The notes under the pieces: generated by a model | Database searches by the model: none | What the model was told of the DNA's origin: nothing | The model's input: the letters and a program-made list of their open reading frames with translations, nothing else | In this document: piece by piece, positions 1-7,582 of the stretch | Position numbering within the stretch: the first letter of the stretch is position 1 | Layout of the letters: each line of letters opens with the position of its first letter | Source of the DNA: Saccharicrinis sp041584155 | GTDB lineage: Bacteria; Bacteroidota; Bacteroidia; Bacteroidales; Marinilabiliaceae | Direction: 5' to 3' | DNA length: 7,799 nt | NCBI GenBank assembly: GCA_041584155.1 | Contig: JBFHEL010000191.1 | Location: 1-7,799 of the forward strand | Program-made: the position numbers and the translations under genes

Positions 1-750
1 CTTTGTACCTTTATATCTATTGCGATAAAGAGTAATATAATCAGGTTTTAAAGCAATGGCATAAAGTAAAGTATTCTCAAAATCCTCATCATTTTGATGC
101 AAAAAACCATACATCAAATCAATATTAAACTTCGCAAAACCAGCCTGCCTGATATTTTTAACGGCTCGCTCATATATTTGAGTAGTTCCTTCTCTACCTA
201 AATCATTTAATAGCCTCTCTGATACAGTCTGAATGCCCATACTGATGCGTTTATAGCCCAGCTTAAATATTTCTTCTATTTTCTGAGGTTCTTGAGCAGC
301 AATTATAGGTGTTGTTTCAATACTAAACACAACATCTTTATCAAAATCAAAAGAATTCAGGAGTGCTTGTGTAATCACTTTGATTTGATTTACTGATAGT
401 TTTGTTGGGGTTCCTCCTCCAAGGTCATACCCCACAATCTTTTTACCTTTCAGTATAGATTTATACATCTCTATTTCTTTCAACAATAAAGACACATATC
501 TTTCTTCAGTGCATAAATCATTTCCCTCCAACACAACATATTCACAGAATTTACACCTTACCTTGCAAAAGGGAATATGCACATAAAGACTTAGGGAATC
601 AGAATTTTTCCAGTCTTCCTTTAAAAAATTCAGGTATTCATGCTGATTCTTTATCCTATACTGCTGATACGATAATGGAGTTAACGGATAAGCAGTATTG
701 GCATAGTGATGATATTGTAAACCGGTATTAAAAATTTGTTTTGGCTTCAT
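1..750 (-). CDS. HemN/HemW-like radical SAM protein, C-terminus cut off by the left edge
   Basis: The first 250 codons are present and stay open to the window edge. Seen: a radical SAM cluster motif CxxxCxxC (C62, C66, C69) inside YVHIPFCKVRCKFCEY, then the glycine motif GGGTPT (111-116), then segments reading RISMGIQTVSERLL and FNIDLMYGF. This order and wording are typical of the coproporphyrinogen III oxidase-like (HemN/HemW) branch, whose members bind a [4Fe-4S] cluster and S-adenosylmethionine in the cytoplasm. Many relatives are not true coproporphyrinogen oxidases, so the substrate is unknown. The usual E-x-NP motif reads SIETTP here, and no other heme gene is visible. The ATG at 750 is the first possible start, because an in-frame TAA lies two codons upstream. 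The gene lies 63 bp downstream of the same-strand 814-3108 gene with no convincing terminator between them, so co-transcription is likely. Confidence 0.88.
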   Translation of the reverse strand, partial: MKPKQIFNTGLQYHHYANTAYPLTPLSYQQYRIKNQHEYLNFLKEDWKNSDSLSLYVHIPFCKVRCKFCEYVVLEGNDLCTEERYVSLLLKEIEMYKSILKGKKIVGYDLGGGTPTKLSVNQIKVITQALLNSFDFDKDVVFSIETTPIIAAQEPQKIEEIFKLGYKRISMGIQTVSERLLNDLGREGTTQIYERAVKNIRQAGFAKFNIDLMYGFLHQNDEDFENTLLYAIALKPDYITLYRNRYKGTK

Positions 751-813
751 TGCTTAATATTATATGATGATAATCAGCGCAATAAACACTAATAAAAAAA
801 ATATTTTCTGTTA

Positions 814-3108
814 TCAATACTCCTGAACCAGGCAAATTTGTTCTTTTGATTCTATAGCTCTGGGAGAACGACTTTGCCTGACAACATCAATGGCTTTTTG
901 AGCATTCCAATGATTTTTTTTCTTTAAATAAAGTGCGGCCACTGTACCTGAACGGCCTAATCCACCCACACAATGAATCAATACCTTTTGATTGGCCTCA
1001 ATTATTCCATCCATCCAGTTAAAAATATAATCTATCTCTTCAATCGATGGATTTCCCTGATCCTTAATGGGAATATGAAGGTTAGAAATTCCTGCTTCCT
1101 TTAGTTGTATAAACAAATTATTTACTCCATGCTTATTAAGCTCATCATGCGTCACCAAAGTAAGTACGTGGTCAATTCCTGCTTCCTTTATAGTATTCAG
1201 ATCCTGTATTATATCTCTCTTCATATCCTTTCTACCCGGAAGTAATGTTAAGGCTATTTGTTCCTTGCCTTTAAAATCTTCATCCCCATTTAAAAAGTCA
1301 AGCCGAAGTCCTCTGGAGATCTTATGCTTATCTACAATTTTTTTTGCACAAATAGTACTCATATATAAGGCCAGTTTCTTTTGCCACAGGTTACTTTCCT
1401 CAAAGGACAAGGTATGAACAGAATACCTTAACATAGACACATAATATTGATAGGGATCGCGAATAGTTTCTATCAAATCAGCATAATAAGATCGTAATTG
1501 GATAATGGTAGCCAGAGCATGATTAAGCACGGGATAATTAAATCTGGTATCTAACGGAGGATAAGCCAGATCGGGTACCTCAGTAATGCAATCTATCAAT
1601 TTAATAGCCTCCTCAAACTCATCCTTTGAATGAAGGCTGGTAAAAATAAACAACAGATCATTTTCCAGTTTAATTAAATCCCTTAGAATATGACCATAAT
1701 GAGTATGAAAGAAATCTATCAGCCAAATATTTTCCTGACCATCGATTAGGATGTTAGCTCCATTTAAATCTCCATGCACAAAAGCCATAAAATGCTGTTC
1801 CTGATAATTAACATCTAAATTACCAAGCTCTTCCTTATAAAACTGAACTACATTATAACATCGATGACCTTCTATATTAATAAATTCGCCCCGTGGAGTT
1901 TGACCCAACACTTCTACTACCCTATTTGCTACAGCATCTGCATATTTAGGTGAAAAATCATAATATGCTAAGAGATCCAGTTTTTCTGAACGCCCGGCCT
2001 CATAAAGTCTACCTAACTGTTTTTGAAAAATCACATCTAAATAAGCCCTAATTTTTTCTTCATTATAGTAATTCATGTAAAAAGATTGAAAGGTCTGAAT
2101 GGCATCTCCGTACATGGCGGCATATCTGTATTTTATTGCGCCTCTATTTTCATCCTCAGCATAGTCTATTATACTGGGGGCATTGTTTCCCAGCACATCT
2201 TTTATTCTCTCAAAGGCATCACGCTCTTTGGCAATAAGCTTTCTGGGACCCACTTTTACTACCGCAGAAACCTCTTTATGTCCATATACATTAACCGACT
2301 GACTTTTCAACACTACATTACCCGAAAAGCCCCCATCCAACACCTTAAAAGCAGCCGTTTTACTTTCTCTAAAAAGATATTGTATCAACTCCTTGTCATT
2401 ATCATCAATTGAATGATCCCCGTCAAACTCTAAACGGGTTCCATAACTTTTAGCTTCTTTTTTATAATCGGGAATAGTACCTGTTAAAAATGAGGTAAAA
2501 TCACCAATAGAAGAATAAATCTCCACGTCAAGCAGCTTTTCCAGGCGCTCTAATGCAATAAAATGGGTAGAGGTTGGAGAACTGGCGGTTAAAGCAGAAC
2601 ATAAAGCCACCTTAAAATGAGGATATCTGGTCACCAGCTCATAGGCTAAAAAACTTATCTTAGCATCGGTCCAGACACCAATCAATCCCACTTTAAGCTC
2701 CTCATCTTTATATTGATCTAAAAAATCAGGCAGATTTGTATCTACAAAATCATTTAATCCTGAAGCATTAATAATAACATGATGATCATTTGTAATGGTA
2801 TCTTTAAATACAAACTCAGCTCCCTCTGTACCTTTTAAACAATGATTCCCGAATTGTTTTAAATGCTTTTGTTGCGTTAGATCATCCTTATCGTGCCAAT
2901 CTCTAATATGAATTATCTGCAATACATCCTTTTCTTGCGTATAGGCCCAATCCATTAATTTTCCTACAGGCCCCTCATTGGGTCGGATACCAATAAGCCG
3001 ATCAGCTTCCCGGTGACCAATATGTAATTTATTAGGTACAATTTCATGCAAACCATAGGGCTTAACAAAATCATTTTGTAAACATTGCGTTATAAGTAGT
3101 GCTATCAT
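814..3108 (-). CDS. Three-domain protein: nicotinamidase-like pseudoenzyme, APH-like kinase and dual-specificity phosphatase
   Basis: This 764-aa protein (ATG numbering) joins three domains. Residues 1-208 resemble nicotinamidase/isochorismatase: strand 1 plus QNDF (11-14), metal-type DWH (70-72), HC-x-x-G (89-93), and the GVWTD stretch ending at 148 where GLATDYC is expected. The triad Asp, Lys and Cys seem replaced by C9, N114 and K150. Residues about 241-590 resemble aminoglycoside/choline kinases: glycine loop GGFSGN (259-264), probable ATP lysine K285, catalytic HGDLNGAN (H445, D447, N452) and metal Asp D465 in LIDFF. Residues about 597-764 are a dual-specificity phosphatase with PIKDQG (general acid D683) and HCVGGLGRSG (C713, R719). 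The kinase and phosphatase look competent; the first domain probably binds a ligand without hydrolysing it. An in-frame TTG at 3144 would add 12 hydrophobic residues, but the fold begins at the ATG, so no signal anchor is inferred. It is divergent from the MoxR operon and probably co-transcribed with the radical SAM gene. The kinase may match the 'ternary complex associated' TCAD9 kinases (recalled, unchecked). Confidence 0.88.
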   Translation of the reverse strand: MIALLITQCLQNDFVKPYGLHEIVPNKLHIGHREADRLIGIRPNEGPVGKLMDWAYTQEKDVLQIIHIRDWHDKDDLTQQKHLKQFGNHCLKGTEGAEFVFKDTITNDHHVIINASGLNDFVDTNLPDFLDQYKDEELKVGLIGVWTDAKISFLAYELVTRYPHFKVALCSALTASSPTSTHFIALERLEKLLDVEIYSSIGDFTSFLTGTIPDYKKEAKSYGTRLEFDGDHSIDDNDKELIQYLFRESKTAAFKVLDGGFSGNVVLKSQSVNVYGHKEVSAVVKVGPRKLIAKERDAFERIKDVLGNNAPSIIDYAEDENRGAIKYRYAAMYGDAIQTFQSFYMNYYNEEKIRAYLDVIFQKQLGRLYEAGRSEKLDLLAYYDFSPKYADAVANRVVEVLGQTPRGEFINIEGHRCYNVVQFYKEELGNLDVNYQEQHFMAFVHGDLNGANILIDGQENIWLIDFFHTHYGHILRDLIKLENDLLFIFTSLHSKDEFEEAIKLIDCITEVPDLAYPPLDTRFNYPVLNHALATIIQLRSYYADLIETIRDPYQYYVSMLRYSVHTLSFEESNLWQKKLALYMSTICAKKIVDKHKISRGLRLDFLNGDEDFKGKEQIALTLLPGRKDMKRDIIQDLNTIKEAGIDHVLTLVTHDELNKHGVNNLFIQLKEAGISNLHIPIKDQGNPSIEEIDYIFNWMDGIIEANQKVLIHCVGGLGRSGTVAALYLKKKNHWNAQKAIDVVRQSRSPRAIESKEQICLVQEY

Positions 3109-3268
3109 TATGCAAATAAAATATAAACAAATAGGCCAAATCAATGTTGACTGTTAGTTCGTTACAATAAAATAAAATTCTAAAAAGATAAATACTATTT
3201 TACTATAATATTACAAATATTAATAATTTATAATATATTTTTGACACAAAATACACAAAAATTAAACT
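3109..3268. other. AT-rich divergent intergenic region
   Basis: This 160-bp gap separates the minus-strand three-domain gene from the plus-strand MoxR operon and must hold the promoters for both. It is extremely AT-rich, with several short AT dyads that are not distinctive given the composition. A full TAnnTTTG match faces the MoxR gene. On the minus strand I see only near misses to that box, for example TTAATATTTG read from about 3222 down to 3213. No operator or riboswitch is recognisable. Confidence 0.6.
3236..3243 (+). promoter_or_regulatory. Bacteroidota-type -7 promoter box (TAnnTTTG)
   Basis: The bases TATTTTTG match the Bacteroidota primary sigma factor -7 consensus TAnnTTTG exactly. 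They lie 25 bp before the MoxR ATG, which would give a leader of about 15-20 nt. A clear -33 TTG element is not visible at the expected distance, and the region is AT-rich, so a chance match is possible. The nearby TTGACA at 3241-3246 has no suitable -10 and is not taken as a sigma-70 -35 box. Confidence 0.5.
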
Positions 3269-4867
3269 ATGCGTAATTTAATTGATACAACTAAAAATAT
3301 TTTCACACAAGTTCCCGAAGCTCCAACGAACCCAACAAAGCCCAAAGGCTCCAAAAAATTTGAAATTCCGGATTTATATGCTGATGAAAATACACTAAGT
3401 GAGCATTCCGAAAGTTCAAACGTATCATTAGATGAAAAGCTTAGACAAGCCTATTTTTGGATTTCAAATACAGCCATCATCAGCCCCTATTACGACATTG
3501 AGTATCCGGGAGATCACGAAAAGCATTTTACCTTTGGCGACAGTCATGTAGAGCTCACTCTCCCATCGGATCAAAGTTACTCAAGTTTTGTATTAATTCC
3601 TCTGTTAAATTTGGTTACAAAGGGAAAATGTCTGATTGTAGGAGGGCCAGGCAGAGGAAAAACTGCAACTTCGGTACTCATGGGTTTACTGGCAGGTTAT
3701 ACTAAGTCGGATGTGATGAGGGCAATTCAACATGGACAACCTCAAATGACTATCTCCGATTTGTTAGGACACCCCTTACCTGCAGACATGGTGAAAGCCG
3801 AACGCACTGAAGATATACGTATTGCCTGGCGCAAATGGTTGGGTATGCGCATAAAAATCATTGATGAATATAACCGAATCCCCACAAGAACCCAGTCTGC
3901 CCTGCTAACGGTATTGGGAGATAATTATGCTGAGATATTTGATCAAATTTATGAATGTCCCGATGCAGCATGGTATTTAACTGCCAACGACGATGCAGGA
4001 GGTGGAACATATCAGGTAATTGAAGCATTAAAAGACAGGATAGATGTGGTCATTCGGGCCTTACATTTCAACACTCGTTTTATCGAAGACCTTCAGCGAA
4101 GAATAGAACATAACTACAAACCGGAGACAATGATTCCGGAAGAAATTATATTTTCAGAAGAAGAGATTGATAAGATAAACGCTTCCATCCGACAAATAAA
4201 AATAGACCCTGCAGTACGCAAACGCATCGAATTCTTTTGCAGGCAATTTGAATTTATGGAGCCTGCCTCTACCAAAATGGAATACATGACCAAGGATACT
4301 GCAAAACTATCGGGCATGGACATGAGGAATTTATTTGCCCGGGATAATGGGAAAGACAAGATAAAGGATTTGGGAACACAAACCTATAACGGCTTATCAG
4401 TACGTAAGATCATGACCTTACTAAGCTATTCCAAAGCTATTGCCTATTTCAGAGGAATGGATCAGGTTTCTTTGGAAGATGTGAGGCAGATATTACCTTT
4501 TGTTTTGCATGACTCGTTAAGTCCCCATCTCGAATCTCCTTTCTTTGACCAGACAAACCATGAAAAATATCGTGTAGATAGAATTGTATGGTTAAGAAAA
4601 TTATTTGATTTAAGCTGCGAAGAATATCTTAGCATGAATATGGATGCCGATGATCCAATGGATACCTTTGACAAACAATTCAATGAAGGTCTTGAAAATG
4701 TATCCATCAAAGAAATCAACCAACGACTATACAACATTGAACACCAATTGAGTAGGTGGTCTGAAGAAACAAAACTTTACGGTTATCGAATGGATGACAT
4801 TTTAAAACTTAAATATTATCATCAACGATACACTAACTATAAGAGATGGCTACAATGGAAAAAATAA
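3269..4867 (+). CDS. MoxR-family AAA+ ATPase
   Basis: This 532-aa cytoplasmic ATPase should couple ATP hydrolysis to remodelling of a partner, usually with a vWA protein; one is encoded two genes downstream. Seen: Walker A GGPGRGKT (125-132), Walker B IKIIDEYNRIP (195-205, with D199 and E200), sensor 1 Asn (N240 in WYLTAND), arginine-finger-type ALKDRID (R257), and a lid with sensor 2 in GLSVRK (R379) followed by VSLEDVRQILPFVL. All catalytic positions appear intact. At 532 aa it is well above the roughly 320-350 aa of a minimal MoxR. The excess is an N-terminal region (1-105) with a low-complexity Pro/Lys start, an insertion around 325-370 before the lid, and a charged C-terminal extension (about 420-532) that may contact partners. 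The ATG at 3269 follows an A-rich leader without a Shine-Dalgarno site. It is the first gene of the operon, and its 3' end overlaps the next gene by 22 bp, implying translational coupling. Confidence 0.93.
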   Translation: MRNLIDTTKNIFTQVPEAPTNPTKPKGSKKFEIPDLYADENTLSEHSESSNVSLDEKLRQAYFWISNTAIISPYYDIEYPGDHEKHFTFGDSHVELTLPSDQSYSSFVLIPLLNLVTKGKCLIVGGPGRGKTATSVLMGLLAGYTKSDVMRAIQHGQPQMTISDLLGHPLPADMVKAERTEDIRIAWRKWLGMRIKIIDEYNRIPTRTQSALLTVLGDNYAEIFDQIYECPDAAWYLTANDDAGGGTYQVIEALKDRIDVVIRALHFNTRFIEDLQRRIEHNYKPETMIPEEIIFSEEEIDKINASIRQIKIDPAVRKRIEFFCRQFEFMEPASTKMEYMTKDTAKLSGMDMRNLFARDNGKDKIKDLGTQTYNGLSVRKIMTLLSYSKAIAYFRGMDQVSLEDVRQILPFVLHDSLSPHLESPFFDQTNHEKYRVDRIVWLRKLFDLSCEEYLSMNMDADDPMDTFDKQFNEGLENVSIKEINQRLYNIEHQLSRWSEETKLYGYRMDDILKLKYYHQRYTNYKRWLQWKK

Positions 4868-5805
4868 CCTCATCTCCTATTATTAAACACCTTAAGTTGG
4901 AAGAGAAATTTTACTCTCAGCTTATTTCCGAATACGAAATTAAGCAGGGTCCTTTTCCTGCCGTTCTTTTTAAACAAATACTCATTGAATATCTTGAACC
5001 TATGGTTTCGGATTTTTGTCAGAATGATATGCCAACCCTATCGCGTATCACCAAGGCTTTTATTGTTGAACTCTTACCTGTTTTAAAAAAAAATGTGCTC
5101 ATTAATCATTTGGAACTATATAAAAAGGCATGGGTTCTGCTCTATAAAATCCCTGATATTTTTATACAAAATCCACGCAAAGTGCTTATTGCACTGCACT
5201 CATCCTTATTATCCTTTGAGCATTTTGCTCCTTTAAAAGCTAACGCATGGTTGAATCTAATGGCAGTTGTTTCTCCATTAAGCACTTCTTTTTCTGAATT
5301 TATTCATATTGGCAGAGTAGCAGCATGGCAAACTGGCATGGCACATTTGCGCGAAAAAGCTGAGCAAAGTTATTTGTCGTTACCTACCCAATTAAAAGCA
5401 GGTTTAGAGGCTCAATTTGAAGGTACCAAAAGCTTACAGGAAGCACTTCAAACGCCATGGACATTAAATACAGTCTCTCCTTCCCCGCTTCAACTGGGAG
5501 GTTTTATAGGCTTAAAGGACGGAGTATTCTCCAGACCGCCCAAAGTAATCCTATTTGAAAATACACTATTAGCCAGCGATGGAGAATGTACCTGCGCACT
5601 CTTTGCTGATTGCTGCGGTACGGTACTGATACCTAATATAAACATAGAAACAGATACCGTATCTGAGCTACACCAGAACGCTCAATTGCCCAATAAAAGA
5701 ATCAAACCAGCTCTTTTTAAGGACATCAGCTCTTTTATTCAACTCAATGAATCCATTATATTTACTCGAAAATCATCTTTCTACATTTATCTTCAACACA
5801 TTTAA
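4846..5805 (+). CDS. Uncharacterised MoxR/vWA operon protein, possible ternary-system third component
   Basis: I do not recognise a named fold in this 319-aa protein. Residues 1-200 look largely alpha-helical, with a distinctive patch FIHIGRVAAWQTGMAHLR (152-169). Residues 215-262 look like a compact beta region, with GGFIGLKDGVFSRPP (218-232) and a cysteine group (C248, C250, C256, C257). There is no signal peptide or convincing transmembrane helix, so it is probably cytoplasmic. It starts inside the MoxR gene; the ATG at 4846 gives a 22-bp overlap. The ATG at 4855, with AAGAG nine bases upstream, is an equally good start and would remove three residues. It sits between the ATPase and vWA genes, 20 bp before the latter, which argues for an obligate partner. 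From memory, similar proteins accompany MoxR-vWA-beta-propeller ternary systems (domains named bpX), but I cannot verify which domain, if any, this is. Confidence 0.85.
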   Translation: MATMEKITSSPIIKHLKLEEKFYSQLISEYEIKQGPFPAVLFKQILIEYLEPMVSDFCQNDMPTLSRITKAFIVELLPVLKKNVLINHLELYKKAWVLLYKIPDIFIQNPRKVLIALHSSLLSFEHFAPLKANAWLNLMAVVSPLSTSFSEFIHIGRVAAWQTGMAHLREKAEQSYLSLPTQLKAGLEAQFEGTKSLQEALQTPWTLNTVSPSPLQLGGFIGLKDGVFSRPPKVILFENTLLASDGECTCALFADCCGTVLIPNINIETDTVSELHQNAQLPNKRIKPALFKDISSFIQLNESIIFTRKSSFYIYLQHI

Positions 5806-5825
5806 AGCAACAAGCAAAACAAAGC

Positions 5826-7568
5826 ATGAGTAACGAACATTACCAGCATATTATTTCCTCTTGGAGAGAGGCCTGGCCCAAAGCACAAAAGGTATGGAGT
5901 GACTATGTAAGGCTGCGAGAGCCCCAATGGTGTGTCAATAAAGAGCAAGCAGCTCTGGCAGGCATCTCCGACAGCTTTGCTATGATTCGCTTAGTAGACC
6001 ATCGCATTGTTATCGATATTAACAAATTAGATGAAATGCAGTTGAAAGACGATGCCCTGCAGATACTAGCTCACGAAATAGGACATCATATTTATACTCC
6101 GGCTAATCTAAAAGATAATGCGCAGGTGCTTGCCCAAGCCCGATGGAGTTTAATAGGTATAGAAACATATGCCCCTTTGGTGGCCAATTTATACGAAGAC
6201 CTTTTGATTAACGACAGACTGCATCGTTTTAAGGGTTTGGATATGGCTATCATTTATAAAAAAATTAACAAGAAAATTGAGTTCTCAAAATTGTGGACAT
6301 TGTATATGCGTACCTACGAATTTTTGTGGAAACTCAAACGATACGAACTTGCCAGCCAACCACAATTTCATTCAGATTCTTTGGATGCAGATGCTTCTAT
6401 TCTGGCATCACTAATACGCAGCTATTCAAAAAAATGGATAGATGGAACCAGTCGTTTTGCAGCCATGCTGTACCCTTATCTCATTGAAGTAGAAGAAGCA
6501 AAGAAAGGGCATGAATCAGCAATATTATTGCTCGATGCCCTCGAAGCAGGAAAAGGAGGTAGTGTGGTTGGCGGAATGACAGCATATGACGAGCTAATGC
6601 GAAAAGGTATTATTGACCCCAGAGGGGAAGCTTTAAATGAAAATGAAGAAGAAAAAATCATCCCGGTAATCCTCAATAAAAGAGACCAGAATGGAGGGGT
6701 CGGCCCGGAAAAACGTTTCCTAAATCCGGACACATACATTGACTTACAGCAACAGGTGAATCCCAATATTAACAGACAAGAATTAATTAACAATTACTAT
6801 AAGGAAATTTCACTCCCCTATTTGATTGACTTCCCTAAAGAAAAGCAAAATAACTATTCCAATACCCTACCTGAGGGGCTTGAAAACTGGGATATTGGGG
6901 ATTCTGCAGATGAAATAGACTGGATAGAAACCGCCATTTATGCGCCTCAGATTTTTCCCGGTATTAATACCCTCAAACGAACTTACGGACCCTCAAACGA
7001 CGATGAGAATTCCATAATGCCATTAGACGTATATATCGGAATTGATTGCTCCGGATCCATGACTAATCCTTCGCAGAACTTTTCATGGCCTATTATGGCA
7101 GCTACCATCATTGCACTATCGGCACTAAGAGCCGGGGCTAAGGTCATGGGATGTCTCTCTGGCGAGCCAGGAAAGTATTTGCAAAACAAAGGCTTTGAAA
7201 CCAACGAAGCAGAAATACTCAGCGTTCTTACTTCCTATTTAGGTACAGGATACGCCTATGGAATAAGTCGTTTAAAAGAACCTTTTGGCAGAAAAAGGGA
7301 TAAAAAAACGCATGTTATCATTGTAACTGATGATGATATATTCCATATGCTTAATGCAAAAACAATCAATGACGATAATCATTGGGAAATTGTAGAACAA
7401 ACCCTGGAAAACGCCCAAGGATCAGGCACTATCGTGTTACATTCTAATCCAAACACAAATCCTGAGGGAGCTCAAAGATTGAGAGATATGGGTTGGAAGG
7501 TGCATTATGTAACCAACGAAGCAGAACTATTAACTTTTGCTGCTGAATTTTCAAAAAACAATTATTAA
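5826..7568 (+). CDS. vWA-domain protein with an N-terminal HExxH metallopeptidase-like domain
   Basis: This 580-aa protein has two recognisable parts. Residues about 1-200 hold a zincin-type helix, ILAHEIGHHIY, with HExxH at H83, E84 and H87. A second motif NLYEDLLINDRL (121-132) could supply a third zinc ligand (E124 or D125). Residues about 398-576 form a vWA domain with a complete MIDAS: DCSGS (D407, S409, S411), T474 in GTGYAYG, and the TDDD acidic group (D502-504). A long polar linker (about 245-395) joins them. MIDAS-bearing vWA proteins typically work with MoxR ATPases as adaptors binding a metal and a partner; the intact sites suggest both halves could be active. The operon position behind MoxR supports that pairing. 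The ATG at 5826 follows a 20-bp A-rich gap with no Shine-Dalgarno site. No secretion signal is seen. The last codons contain an A AAA AAC slip heptamer just before the TAA. Confidence 0.92.
   Translation: MSNEHYQHIISSWREAWPKAQKVWSDYVRLREPQWCVNKEQAALAGISDSFAMIRLVDHRIVIDINKLDEMQLKDDALQILAHEIGHHIYTPANLKDNAQVLAQARWSLIGIETYAPLVANLYEDLLINDRLHRFKGLDMAIIYKKINKKIEFSKLWTLYMRTYEFLWKLKRYELASQPQFHSDSLDADASILASLIRSYSKKWIDGTSRFAAMLYPYLIEVEEAKKGHESAILLLDALEAGKGGSVVGGMTAYDELMRKGIIDPRGEALNENEEEKIIPVILNKRDQNGGVGPEKRFLNPDTYIDLQQQVNPNINRQELINNYYKEISLPYLIDFPKEKQNNYSNTLPEGLENWDIGDSADEIDWIETAIYAPQIFPGINTLKRTYGPSNDDENSIMPLDVYIGIDCSGSMTNPSQNFSWPIMAATIIALSALRAGAKVMGCLSGEPGKYLQNKGFETNEAEILSVLTSYLGTGYAYGISRLKEPFGRKRDKKTHVIIVTDDDIFHMLNAKTINDDNHWEIVEQTLENAQGSGTIVLHSNPNTNPEGAQRLRDMGWKVHYVTNEAELLTFAAEFSKNNY
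7553..7559 (+). other. Candidate -1 frameshift heptamer A AAA AAC
   Basis: The vWA reading frame runs TCA AAA AAC AAT TAT TAA, so the heptamer A_AAA_AAC sits in the X_XXY_YYZ register required for tandem -1 slippage, three codons before the stop. A -1 slip enters a frame open for 77 codons to the TAA at 7790-7792, giving a 655-aa fusion with the short downstream frame. Against it, I see no strong hairpin or pseudoknot after the site and no Shine-Dalgarno-like stimulator before it, and A-runs are common in this AT-rich DNA. A miscounted homopolymer (six versus seven A) would look the same. Confidence 0.3.
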
Positions 7569-7582
7569 AAGACATTGCTCAA

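Noticed and set aside
795..812. T-rich run with a small AAAATATTTT dyad between the two minus-strand genes, considered as a terminator
   Set aside because: The stem has no GC pairs and would be very weak; AT runs of this kind are frequent here.
2086..2412. Plus-strand open frame of 108 codons inside the three-domain gene
   Set aside because: It lies wholly antisense to a well-supported kinase-coding region, has no family resemblance, and is expected by chance.
3211..3240. Short AT inverted repeats (AAATAT/ATATTT) in the divergent promoter region, considered as an operator
   Set aside because: The base composition makes such dyads very likely by chance, and there is no symmetric spacing or repeated half-site.
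3241..3269. TTGACA considered as a sigma-70 -35 element for the MoxR gene
   Set aside because: A -10 box at 16-18 bp spacing would fall on the start codon; the overlapping TAnnTTTG match fits the likely phylum better.
4114..4737. Two minus-strand open frames (4114-4359 and 4462-4737) opposite the MoxR gene
   Set aside because: Both are antisense to conserved AAA+ lid and C-terminal coding sequence, with low-complexity Ser/Leu-rich translations typical of shadow frames.
6970..7000. 11-bp direct repeat CCCTCAAACGA occurring twice, 20 bp apart
   Set aside because: It lies inside the vWA gene, falls in two different codon phases, and shows no third copy or mobile-element hallmark.
6293..7204. 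Short open frames within or opposite the vWA gene (6293-6487 plus, 6476-6793 minus, 6983-7204 minus)
   Set aside because: All are embedded in the coding sequence of the metallopeptidase-vWA protein and show no recognisable motif or start context.
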